DNA of 64,000 nucleotides from Thermomonospora catenispora (GTDB lineage Bacteria > Actinomycetota > Actinomycetes > Streptosporangiales > Streptosporangiaceae). The position numbers and the translations under genes are program-made. Location of the stretch: NCBI RefSeq assembly GCF_006363815.1, contig NZ_RRYT01000010.1:62001-126000 (forward strand). The letters run 5' to 3'. The first letter of the stretch is position 1; each line of letters opens with the position of its first letter. Positions 55,357 to 64,000 of this stretch are shown in pieces. The notes beneath the pieces were generated by a model. That model searched no databases, was not told the DNA's origin, and saw only the letters and a list, made by a program, of their open reading frames with translations.

Positions 55357-56424
55357 ATGCGTCGCGTGCTCTGGGCGATGGCGGTCGTGGCGGGGGTGTC
55401 GTCCGTGGCCGCTCCCTCCGCCCTGCCCGCGTCGGCGGCGGTGCCGGAGCGCGCGGCGGCGCAGGTCCGGGCCGCCGACGGCGCGACGGTGGGCCCGGGG
55501 GAGAACATCCCCACCTACGATGTGGTGCTGCGGATCCGCCCGGACGGCGTGGTGCGCGTCCGGGAGACCATCACCTACGACTTCCACGGCCGCAAGGAGC
55601 ACGGCATCGTCCGCCGGGTGCCGTATCGGATCGACGACCGGCTGTACGACATCCGCAACGTGCGCACCAGCAGCTCCACCGGGGCGCCCGCACGGGCCGA
55701 GGCCTCCCGGGTGCTGCACGAGGTGCGGATCAAGGTGGGCGGGCGGCGCCGAGTGGTCACCGGCCGTCAGGCGTACGTCATCGAGTACGACGTCCGGGGG
55801 GCGATGACGCCGCTGCCCGGCCGGGTGGAGTTCCGCTGGGACGCCGTCGGCGGGGACTGGGACGTGCCGATCGGCGAGGTGTCGGTCCGGGTCGAGCTGC
55901 CGGGACCGGTCCCCCTCAAGGTGGACTGCCGGGCGGGCACGCCCAGGCACGGCGGGTACACCCGGTGCGGCGGCCGGCGGGAGGACGGCCCGTCGGCGAT
56001 CGACTTCACCCAGCGCGGGCTGCGTCCCCACGAGAGCGTCCTGATCCGCGCGGTGCTGCCGGAGGGGGTCGTGCAGGCACCGCCGCCCCGGTACGCCCGG
56101 CCGCACTTCGACGCCTCCTGGCCGGGCCTGCTGCTGCTCGCCGCCGGGGCCGCCGCGGCCGTGGCGGTCGTCTCGGCGGAGCGCGCGGGCCGCGTCCTGC
56201 GCCCGCCCCCCGAGTGGGCGGGGGTGCTCTTGACGGTCGTCGGCGCCGTGGCGGTCGGCGTGGACGCGGCCGACGAGGTGCTGAGGGACGGTCTGTGGGC
56301 CGTTTCGGTCGGCGATCCGGCGTTGGCCGGGCTGGGGGCGCTGACCGCCGGGACGGTCTTGTTGATCACGATTCGTCGGCGGCGCGCCGTGGAACGGGAG
56401 ACGAGTGGGGACCAACGGGCATAG
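55357..56424 (+). CDS. DUF2207-like secreted/membrane protein
   Basis: A 355-residue envelope protein. A signal peptide (MRRVLWAMAVVAGVSSVAAPSALPASAA) is followed by an outer beta-rich domain (about 45-245: YDVVLRIRPDGVVRVRETITYDF, HGIVRRVPYRIDD) typical of the N-terminal part of DUF2207 proteins. Three hydrophobic helices lie in about 255-340. Function unknown. ATG 55357 has AACAAT 7 nt upstream; ATG 55348 is a nearby alternative. Positioned between translation genes and wecA. Confidence 0.75.
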   Translation: MRRVLWAMAVVAGVSSVAAPSALPASAAVPERAAAQVRAADGATVGPGENIPTYDVVLRIRPDGVVRVRETITYDFHGRKEHGIVRRVPYRIDDRLYDIRNVRTSSSTGAPARAEASRVLHEVRIKVGGRRRVVTGRQAYVIEYDVRGAMTPLPGRVEFRWDAVGGDWDVPIGEVSVRVELPGPVPLKVDCRAGTPRHGGYTRCGGRREDGPSAIDFTQRGLRPHESVLIRAVLPEGVVQAPPPRYARPHFDASWPGLLLLAAGAAAAVAVVSAERAGRVLRPPPEWAGVLLTVVGAVAVGVDAADEVLRDGLWAVSVGDPALAGLGALTAGTVLLITIRRRRAVERETSGDQRA

Positions 56425-56661
56425 AGTTGGTCGCACCGAACCTTTCCCGATGTCGGCGCCGTCCCGTCTCGACCGCCATGACGGCGGGAACGTCCCTGTC
56501 CGGTGGGGAGCGTCGGAGCCCGTCTGCGGAGGGTTCTTCCCGTACCCGGCGAACCGCCCGGTCACGGGTGGCATCTGTACTAAGACGGCGGTGTGCCGGA
56601 CGAGCGGCGCGTGCGGCGTCGCCGGCCCGCCGGAGCATCAGCGGTGAGGAGGAGATCGGGC

Positions 56662-57810
56662 ATGCGGGAGTACCTGCTCATCATCCTCGTCGCTATGGTG
56701 ATCACGTACCTCACCGTTCCGGCGGTGCGGGCCTTCTCGGTGCGGTTCGGGGCGATGACCGCGGTCCGCGACCGCGACGTCCACGTCATCCCCACCCCGC
56801 GGATGGGCGGGCTGGCGATGTACTTCGGGATGCTGGGCGCCATGGTGGCGGCCAGCGGGCTGCCGGTGATGCGGCGGGTGTTCTCCGACGGGGACATCGA
56901 CCGCGGGCTGCTGTTGTCGGCGACGCTGATCGTGCTGCTGGGCATGGCCGACGACCGGTTCGACATCGATCCGCTGACCAAGTTCGCCGGGCAGGTCGCC
57001 GCGGGGGGGCTGTTCATCCTGAACGGCATTCAGCTGTTCACCATTCCGCTGCCCAACGGTCAGCCGCTGGTGCTGCCGCCGGAATACAGCGTGCCGCTGA
57101 CCATCCTCGTGGTGGTGGCCACCATCAACGCGGTGAACTTCGTGGACGGCTTGGACGGGCTTGCTGCCGGAGTTGTCGGAATCGCCGCAATTGCTCTTTT
57201 TGCCTATGCCTCGCTGCTGTCGTTCGAGGAGGGACTGTCCCGGATCCAGCCCGCCACGCTGACCACCGCGGTGCTCATCGGGATGTGCGCCGGCTTCCTG
57301 CCGCACAATTTCAACCCCGCCCGGATCTTCATGGGAGACACCGGCTCCATGCTGATCGGGCTGCTGCTCAGCGCGGCGATGATCTTGCTGACCGGCCAGT
57401 TCGACACCGCCGTGATCGGCTCGGTGACGCAGATCCCGTTCTTCCTGCCGATCCTTTTGGTGCCGATGGTGGTGGCGGTTCCCTACATCGACATGCTGCT
57501 GGCGGTGTGGCGCCGGACCAACCAGGGAAGGTCGCCGTTCGCGCCCGACAAATTGCATCTGCACCACCGGCTGCTGCAGCTGGGGCATTCGCACCGCCGG
57601 GCCGTTCTGGTGATGTATTTCTGGGTCGGTCTGCTGGCCTCCTGCGTGGTCGGCCTGTCGCTGGTGAAATCCGTTCTGCTGGTGCTGTCGCTGACCGGTC
57701 TGGTGGCGGTCGCCGGCGTGGTCGGCCTGATCGCCGAGCCGTGGCGGCGCCGTCGTCTCCGCCCCCGTCCCCAGTCGGTGGCCCCGCCCCGGGCCCGCGA
57801 GCACGTCTAG
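56662..57810 (+). CDS. wecA: Undecaprenyl-phosphate GlcNAc-1-phosphate transferase (WecA/MraY family)
   Basis: A 382-residue polytopic enzyme that starts lipid-linked glycan synthesis by moving a sugar-1-phosphate onto undecaprenyl phosphate. Diagnostic blocks are TPRMGG (early), LGMADDRFDIDPLTKF, the catalytic NAVNFVDGLDGLAAGV, FMGDTGSMLIG, and the late HLHHRLLQLGHSHR histidine loop. About eleven membrane helices. Synteny with atp genes is conserved in actinobacteria. ATG with AGGAGGAG 7 nt upstream. A MurNAc-pentapeptide role (MraY) is less likely given location and motifs. Confidence 0.93.
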   Translation: MREYLLIILVAMVITYLTVPAVRAFSVRFGAMTAVRDRDVHVIPTPRMGGLAMYFGMLGAMVAASGLPVMRRVFSDGDIDRGLLLSATLIVLLGMADDRFDIDPLTKFAGQVAAGGLFILNGIQLFTIPLPNGQPLVLPPEYSVPLTILVVVATINAVNFVDGLDGLAAGVVGIAAIALFAYASLLSFEEGLSRIQPATLTTAVLIGMCAGFLPHNFNPARIFMGDTGSMLIGLLLSAAMILLTGQFDTAVIGSVTQIPFFLPILLVPMVVAVPYIDMLLAVWRRTNQGRSPFAPDKLHLHHRLLQLGHSHRRAVLVMYFWVGLLASCVVGLSLVKSVLLVLSLTGLVAVAGVVGLIAEPWRRRRLRPRPQSVAPPRAREHV

Positions 57811-57902
57811 CGCAACCGTTCGGTCACAGATCTTGAATCGTGCTGTGAACGCTTGGGACTCTTGTGGTGCATGGTGACGCAGAGCCATGACCTGATGGGT
57901 GA

Positions 57903-57933
57903 TTGTGGGCGATCCACGAGCTTGTGATACCTT
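57903..57933 (+). promoter_or_regulatory. Candidate ATP-synthase operon promoter
   Basis: TTGTGG (57903-57908), 19-bp spacer, TACCTT (57928-57933), giving a 5'-UTR of about 40 nt before the AtpI-like gene. An imperfect dyad (CTTGTGA / TCACGAG) brackets the -10. Confidence 0.4.
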
Positions 57934-57979
57934 TCACGAGCAAGCGCCGAACACCCACCGTGACCAGCCGGAGTCCTTC

Positions 57980-58450
57980 ATGCACGCTTCCGACGCCCGG
58001 ATCCTCCGTGGCGCCGCACTCCCGACTGGCGTCGCCGGTGTCGTCGCCATCGCGGTCGGCACGCTGATCAGCGGCGCCGAGGGCGCCCTGGGGGCGGCCC
58101 TGGGCACCGTGGTGGCCATCGCGTTCTTCGGGGTCAGCGTGGTCGCCGTGGGGTACGCCGCCAAGATCTCGCCGCAGCTGATCTTCACCGCGGCGATGGC
58201 CAGCTACCTGGTCAAGATCGCGGCGATGTTCCTGCTGATCCTGCTGTTCCAGGACACCACGGCGTTCGACGCGCAGGTGTTCGGCTACTCGATCCTCGCC
58301 TTGACCGTGGTCTGGATCGCGGCGGAGATCCGCGTCACCCTCCGGATGCGGATGACCTACATCGACGATCCCGCCGAGGCCGCGGGCCCCGGCCCGCAGG
58401 ACGCCGCCGCCTCCGCCCCGATCGGGCCCTCGGCCGGCCGGAGCCCGTGA
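57980..58450 (+). CDS. atpI: ATP synthase protein I-like membrane protein
   Basis: A 156-residue protein with four hydrophobic helices (about 15-120) and a charged C-terminal tail rich in Ala and Pro. Length, topology and position at the head of the atp operon match AtpI, which helps assemble the c-ring. Sequence identity in this family is low, so the call relies on topology and context. ATG with GGAG 6 nt upstream. Confidence 0.75.
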   Translation: MHASDARILRGAALPTGVAGVVAIAVGTLISGAEGALGAALGTVVAIAFFGVSVVAVGYAAKISPQLIFTAAMASYLVKIAAMFLLILLFQDTTAFDAQVFGYSILALTVVWIAAEIRVTLRMRMTYIDDPAEAAGPGPQDAAASAPIGPSAGRSP

Positions 58451-58531
58451 TGACGCACCCGTCCGGTCGCTCCGCCTCGGCCCGCCGGCCCATCGAGCAC
58501 TCCGATATGACCCTGGGGGGAGTGGCCTGCT

Positions 58532-58789
58532 ATGGTCCGTCCTGCGATGAGCGGGGAGGGGCACCCACCCGACCAGCAGCCAGAGGAACCGGATCCGCAC
58601 GCCGACCACCGGCGTTTCAGCGCCGCGGCGTGGTCGGTTCCGAGCTACCTGCTGTCCGGCATGGCCGTGTACGGCGGGCTCGGCTGGCTGCTGGACCGTT
58701 GGCTGGGCACCTCGGCACTGTTCCCGATCGGGATACTGGTCGGCCTCGGTCTCGCGCTCTACCTGGTCTACATCCGCTACGGCCGCTGA
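58532..58789 (+). CDS. AtpZ/AtpI-family small membrane protein
   Basis: An 85-residue protein with a charged His/Asp/Glu N-terminus and two membrane helices joined by a short loop (YLLSGMAVYGGLGWLLDRWLGT, then LFPIGILVGLGLALYLVYI). This is the AtpZ pattern; AtpZ and AtpI form a Mg2+/Ca2+-linked assembly partner of F0 in some bacteria. ATG 58532 has GGGGAG about 10 nt upstream; ATG 58547 is an alternative. Confidence 0.78.
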   Translation: MVRPAMSGEGHPPDQQPEEPDPHADHRRFSAAAWSVPSYLLSGMAVYGGLGWLLDRWLGTSALFPIGILVGLGLALYLVYIRYGR

Positions 58790-58886
58790 CCTGGTCGGCG
58801 GCACCGCAGCGGCGGGCCACCCGACACCCTACTGCCCTCGGGCACCCGGACGAGCACCGCATGAGCAACGACGAAGGGACTGCCGC

Positions 58887-60015
<1,129 letters not shown>

Positions 60016-60049
60016 GCAACGGCCCGACCAACCCTTACAGGAGGGCGAG

Positions 60050-60586
60050 ATGATGACTGTGGCTGCGGCCAATAATCCGCTGCTGCCCCACACCTCCGAG
60101 CTCGTCGTCGGTACGTTCGCCTTCGCCGTGGTCCTGGCGGTCGTCGCCTGGAAGCTGGTCCCCAAGATCCGCACGACGCTGGATGAGCGCGCCGACGCCA
60201 TCGAGGGCGGTCTGAAGCGGGCCGAACAGGCCCAGCGCGAGGCCAAGCAGCTCCTGGAGCAGTACCAGGCCCAGCTCGCCGAGGCGCGCACCGAGGCCGC
60301 CCGGCTCCGGGAGAAGGCCCGTGAGGAGGGGGCGCAGATCGTCGCCGAGATGCGTCAGCAGGCCGAGGCCGAGGCCCGCCGCATCGTGGAGGCGGCCCAG
60401 GCGACGATCGAGGCCGAACGGCAGCAGGCGCTGGCGCAGCTGCGCACCGAGATCGGCGCCCTGTCCGTGGAGCTGGCCAGCCGGGTGGTCGGTGAGGCCC
60501 TGGCCGACCGGGCCGCGCAGAGCCGGGTGGTCGACCGCTTCCTCGACGAGCTCGAGGAGCGGGTCCGCGCGCAGGAGCCGGCATGA
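60050..60586 (+). CDS. atpF: ATP synthase F0 subunit b
   Basis: A 178-residue stator subunit. One N-terminal membrane helix (about 17-37, LVVGTFAFAVVLAVVAWKLVP) is followed by a long heptad-rich coiled coil (about 50-160). AGGAGGG precedes the ATG-ATG pair; either can start. Stop overlaps atpH (ATGA). Confidence 0.96.
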   Translation: MMTVAAANNPLLPHTSELVVGTFAFAVVLAVVAWKLVPKIRTTLDERADAIEGGLKRAEQAQREAKQLLEQYQAQLAEARTEAARLREKAREEGAQIVAEMRQQAEAEARRIVEAAQATIEAERQQALAQLRTEIGALSVELASRVVGEALADRAAQSRVVDRFLDELEERVRAQEPA

Positions 60587-61410
60587 CCGTCGACGCGATG
60601 CTGGGGGCGGTCGGCCGGGCCTCCTTGGCCGCAGCGCGCGACAGTCTCGAGGCGGTCATCCCGACCGCCGACCTGGACACGCTCGGCGCGGACCTGCTGG
60701 CGGTCCTGCACCTGCTGGACCGTGAGCACGGCCTGCGCCGGGCGGTGTCCGATCCGGCCGCGGCCGTGGGGGCCAAGGTCGACCTGGTGCGCGGACTGCT
60801 GGCCGGGCAGATCTCCGAGGCGGCGCTGACCGTGGTGGCCGACGTGGTCCGGCTGCGCTGGTCCACCCCCTCTCAGCTGACCGATGCGCTGGAGACGCTG
60901 GCGGTGACCGCGGAGGCGGCTCGGGCGCAGGCCGCCGGTGTGCTCGACGACCTGGAGGACGAGCTGTTCCGCTTCTCCCGGGTGGTCGAGGGGGAGCCTC
61001 GGCTGCGGTCCGCGCTGACCGACCCGGCGCTGCCGGCCGACCGCAAGCGCGCTCTGCTGGCCGAGCTGCTGGAGGGCAAGGTCACCCCCTCCACGCTGCG
61101 CCTGGTCACCGAGGTCGTGACATACCCGCGAGGACGTAGCCTGGAAGGCGCGCTTTCCCTGCTCGGCAAGCTGGTCGCCCAGCGCCGCAGCCGCCTGGTG
61201 GCCCTGGTGCGCAGCGCCGTGGAGCTGAGCGAGCGGCAGCGCACCCGGTTGGCCGCCGTGCTCGCCGCGGCCTACGGCCAGGACGTGCATCTGAACATCG
61301 AGATCGACCCTTCTGTGGTGGGCGGGCTGTCCATCCAGATCGGGGACGAGATCATCGATGGCACGATCGCCGGACGCCTGGACGACGTCCGGCGGCGACT
61401 GGCCTCATGA
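60583..61410 (+). CDS. atpH: ATP synthase F1 subunit delta
   Basis: A 275-residue stator cap, about 95 residues longer than the Escherichia coli protein. The extra length is N-terminal and partly b-subunit-like, as seen in mycobacterial and related delta subunits. The conserved C-terminal region has YGQDVHLNIEIDPSVVGGLSIQIGDEIIDGTI. ATG overlaps the atpF stop. Confidence 0.95.
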   Translation: MTVDAMLGAVGRASLAAARDSLEAVIPTADLDTLGADLLAVLHLLDREHGLRRAVSDPAAAVGAKVDLVRGLLAGQISEAALTVVADVVRLRWSTPSQLTDALETLAVTAEAARAQAAGVLDDLEDELFRFSRVVEGEPRLRSALTDPALPADRKRALLAELLEGKVTPSTLRLVTEVVTYPRGRSLEGALSLLGKLVAQRRSRLVALVRSAVELSERQRTRLAAVLAAAYGQDVHLNIEIDPSVVGGLSIQIGDEIIDGTIAGRLDDVRRRLAS

Positions 61411-61510
61411 CCCGCGACGAGTGACGATCCGACGAGCGCGTGGCCGAGACGAGTCGGCGCGGGCTGACTGAGCAGACTGAGCTGACCCTTAAGGGAGCAA
61501 GAGAGGAATC

Positions 61511-63151
61511 ATGGCGGAGCTGACGATCCGTCCGGAGGAGATCCGGAACGCGCTGGAGCGCTTCGTCCAGTCTTACGAGCCGGAGGCGGCCGCGCGCGAA
61601 GAGGTCGGCACCGTCGTCGATTCCGGCGACGGTATCGCCCACATCGAGGGGCTGCCCTCGGCCATGGCGAACGAGATCCTCGAGTTCGAGGACGGGACCC
61701 GTGGCCTGGCTCTGAACCTGGACGTCCGTGAGATCGGCGCCGTTGTCCTGGGCGACTTCAGCGGGATCGAGGAGGGCCAGAAGGTCCGCCGCACCGGTGA
61801 GGTCCTGTCGGTGCCGGTGGGCGACGCCTACCTGGGTCGCGTGGTGGACGCCCTGGGCAACCCCCTGGACGGCAAGGGGCCCCTGGAGCTGACCGAGCGC
61901 CGCGCGCTGGAACTGCAGGCACCGAGCGTGGTGCAGCGTCAGTCGGTGTACGAGCCGCTGCAGACCGGCATCAAGGCGATCGACGCGATGACGCCGATCG
62001 GCCGGGGCCAGCGGCAGCTGATCATCGGCGACCGGCAGACCGGCAAGACCACGGTCTGCATCGACACCATCATCAACCAGAAGGAGAACTGGCTCTCGGG
62101 CGACGAGAAGAAGCAGGTCCGCTGCATCTACGTCGCCGTCGGCCAGAAGGGCTCCACGATCGCCAACGTGCGCCGCACCCTCGAGGAGGCCGGCGCCATG
62201 GAGTACACCACGATCGTGGCCGCCCCGGCCTCCGACCCGGCCGGCTTCAAGTACATCGCGCCCTACACCGGCTCGGCGATCGGCCAGCACTGGATGTACC
62301 AGGGCAAGCACGTGCTGATCGTCTTCGACGACCTGTCCAAGCAGGCCGAGGCCTACCGCGCGATCTCGCTGCTGCTGCGCCGTCCGCCGGGCCGTGAGGC
62401 CTACCCCGGCGACGTGTTCTACCTGCACTCGCGTCTGCTGGAGCGGTGCGCCAAGCTCAGCGACGAGATGGGCGGCGGCTCGCTGACCGGTCTGCCGATC
62501 ATCGAGACCAAGGCCAACGACGTGTCGGCGTTCATCCCGACCAACGTCATCTCCATCACCGACGGCCAGTGCTTCCTGGAGACCGACCTGTTCAACCAGG
62601 GCGTCCGGCCGGCCATCAACGTCGGCATCTCGGTCTCGCGAGTCGGTGGCGCGGCGCAGATCAAGGCCATGAAGAAGGTGGCCGGAACGCTGCGGCTGGC
62701 GCTGTCGCAGTACCGTGAGCTGGAGGCCTTCGCGGCCTTCGCCTCCGACCTGGACGCGGCCTCCCGCGCTCAGCTGGAGCGCGGCGCCCGGCTGGTGGAG
62801 CTGCTCAAGCAGCCCCAGTACAGCCCGTTCCCGGTGGAGAAGCAGGTCGTGTCGGTGTGGTCGGGGACCTCCGGCGAGCTCGACGACGTGCCGGTGGAGG
62901 ACATCCGCCGCTTCGAGACCGAGTTCCTGGACTACATCGAGCGCAACCACGGCGGTGTGCTGGCCGAGATCCGCGACACCGGCGAGCTCTCCGACGACGC
63001 CCTCACCACGCTCAAGTCGGCCATCACCGAGTTCAAGAAGGAGTTCCGCACCAGCGAGGGGACCCTGCTGGTGGCCGATGAGCCGGTCGAGCCGATCGCG
63101 GACGAGGCCGTGGGGCAGGAGAAGGTCCAGCGCATCGTCAAGAAGGACTGA
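61511..63151 (+). CDS. atpA: ATP synthase F1 subunit alpha
   Basis: A 546-residue nucleotide-binding, mostly non-catalytic subunit. Walker A is [11 protein letters not shown] (about 175-185); the signature [14 protein letters not shown] is near 370-385. A C-terminal extension past the usual end (about 515-546, acidic then basic) matches mycobacterial alpha subunits, where it damps ATP hydrolysis. GAGAGGA ribosome site before the ATG. Confidence 0.97.
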   Translation: MAELTIRPEEIRNALERFVQSYEPEAAAREEVGTVVDSGDGIAHIEGLPSAMANEILEFEDGTRGLALNLDVREIGAVVLGDFSGIEEGQKVRRTGEVLSVPVGDAYLGRVVDALGNPLDGKGPLELTERRALELQAPSVVQRQSVYEPLQTGIKAIDAMTPIGRGQRQLIIGDRQTGKTTVCIDTIINQKENWLSGDEKKQVRCIYVAVGQKGSTIANVRRTLEEAGAMEYTTIVAAPASDPAGFKYIAPYTGSAIGQHWMYQGKHVLIVFDDLSKQAEAYRAISLLLRRPPGREAYPGDVFYLHSRLLERCAKLSDEMGGGSLTGLPIIETKANDVSAFIPTNVISITDGQCFLETDLFNQGVRPAINVGISVSRVGGAAQIKAMKKVAGTLRLALSQYRELEAFAAFASDLDAASRAQLERGARLVELLKQPQYSPFPVEKQVVSVWSGTSGELDDVPVEDIRRFETEFLDYIERNHGGVLAEIRDTGELSDDALTTLKSAITEFKKEFRTSEGTLLVADEPVEPIADEAVGQEKVQRIVKKD

Positions 63152-63157
63152 TCCTCC

Positions 63158-64000
63158 ATGGGTGCACAGCTTCGCCTCCTGCGGCGCAAGATCAGATCGG
63201 TCAAGTCGACCGCCAAGATCACTCGCGCCCAGGAGATGATCGCCACCTCGCGGATCGTCAAGGCCCAGCAGGCGGTGGAGGCGTCCAAGCCGTACGCCGA
63301 CCAGATCACCCGGGCGTTGACCGCGCTGATCAGCCATCGGGTGGGGATCGACCATCCGCTGCTGCGCGAGCAGCCGGAGGATCGCCGCTCGGCGGTGCTG
63401 ATCATCACCAGCGACCGCGGCTTCTGCGGCGCCTACAACGCCAACGTGATCCGTGAGGCCGAGGCGCTGATCGCGCGGCTGCGGGAGCGGGGCCGTGAGC
63501 CGGTGCCCTATGTCATCGGCAACAAGGGCATCACCTGGTACCGGTTCCGCAACCGGGAGCTGGCCGCCCAGTGGAACGGCATGTCCGACCGGCCCGACTT
63601 CGCCGGTGCGGAGCGGGTCGGGCGCCGGCTGACCGAGGACTTCCTCAAGACCGACGCCGAAGGCGGCGTGGGCGAGATCCACGTGGTCTACACCGAGTTC
63701 GTCTCGATGTTGACCCAGCAGGTGCGGGTGCTCCGGCTGCTGCCGCTGGAGATCGAGGAGACGACCTCCGGGCAGGTGCTGCCGGCCTATGAGTTCGAGC
63801 CCAGCGCGGAGGCGGCGCTGGACCTGCTGCTGCCGAACTATGTGGAGAGCCGGATCTTCCACATGCTGCTCCAGTCGGCGGCCTCGTTCCACGCCTCGGT
63901 GCGCCGAGCGATGAAGTCCGCGACGGACAACGCGAACGAACTGATCGAGGTCTACACGCGCATGGCCAACCAGGCGCGGCAGGCCGAGATCACCCAGGAA
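63158..64000 (+). CDS. atpG: ATP synthase F1 subunit gamma (3' end outside window)
   Basis: 281 codons are visible before the edge. The N-terminal MGAQLRLLRRKIRSVKSTAKITRAQEMIATSRI helix and the ITSDRGFCGAYNANVI block identify the rotor shaft. The C-terminal helix (MKSATDNANELI) is nearly complete. Starts 6 bp after atpA. Confidence 0.96.
   Translation, partial: MGAQLRLLRRKIRSVKSTAKITRAQEMIATSRIVKAQQAVEASKPYADQITRALTALISHRVGIDHPLLREQPEDRRSAVLIITSDRGFCGAYNANVIREAEALIARLRERGREPVPYVIGNKGITWYRFRNRELAAQWNGMSDRPDFAGAERVGRRLTEDFLKTDAEGGVGEIHVVYTEFVSMLTQQVRVLRLLPLEIEETTSGQVLPAYEFEPSAEAALDLLLPNYVESRIFHMLLQSAASFHASVRRAMKSATDNANELIEVYTRMANQARQAEITQE

Overview
The window is about 64 kb of very GC-rich DNA with actinobacterial gene content: a fused LysX lysyl-phosphatidylglycerol synthase/lysyl-tRNA synthetase, several membrane Ser/Thr kinases, an XRE/DUF397 pair, a cytochrome P450, a deazaflavin (F420)-type reductase, and the gene order rho-rpmE-prfA-prmC-Sua5-wecA-atpI-atpBEFHAG. 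A filamentous actinomycete of the Streptosporangiales (for example Thermomonosporaceae: Actinomadura or Thermomonospora) fits best. This is inferred from gene content and order; no rRNA gene is present to settle it.

Layout. 1-6.7 kb: amidase fragment, MBL-fold hydrolase, HAD hydrolase, PspC-type protein, glyoxalase-fold protein and lysX. 7-12 kb: three tandem membrane Ser/Thr kinases. 12-24.7 kb: a NarL-type two-component pair, TetR, LysE exporter, PucR regulator, GPH-type sugar transporter, a D,D-carboxypeptidase with a huge cytoplasmic tail, an orphan P450 with a broken ExxR motif, a Mut7-C RNase and a deazaflavin reductase. 24.7-41 kb is the accessory part: argS, then an XRE/DUF397 pair divergent from a class III cyclase-like protein, a large ATPase-LuxR regulator, a phosphatase, a decayed CPCC-type gene, a SUKH protein, two TetR-transporter/oxidoreductase pairs, an exporter pseudogene and a tyrosine-integrase remnant beside tRNA-Arg(CCG). 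This part has several ORF-poor gaps. 41-47 kb: a lone receiver-domain protein, a catalytic-domain-less ArgRS paralogue, and the aspartate-family pathway lysA-hom-thrC-thrB. 47-64 kb: rho, a second two-component pair, rpmE, the prfA/prmC/Sua5 translation genes, a DUF2207-like membrane protein, wecA and the F0F1 ATP synthase operon, which is cut off inside atpG.

Two themes recur. First, many genes appear to make leaderless mRNAs: a TANNNT -10 hexamer lies 6-7 nt before the ATG or GTG with no Shine-Dalgarno sequence. Second, operator-like dyads and long perfect hairpins mark most transcription-unit borders, including a 20-bp-stem terminator between convergent genes and two 36-bp perfect palindromes.

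The most promising places for unfamiliar biology are: (i) the XRE/DUF397/cyclase-like module with clustered TTGCA repeats at 27.3-29.4 kb; (ii) repeated Thr-x-x-Asp motifs in the juxtamembrane regions of two of the three kinases, which look like docking sites for FHA-domain partners; (iii) the P450 lacking ExxR; and (iv) the ArgRS-like protein without a catalytic domain, placed directly before lysA behind a duplicated operator.
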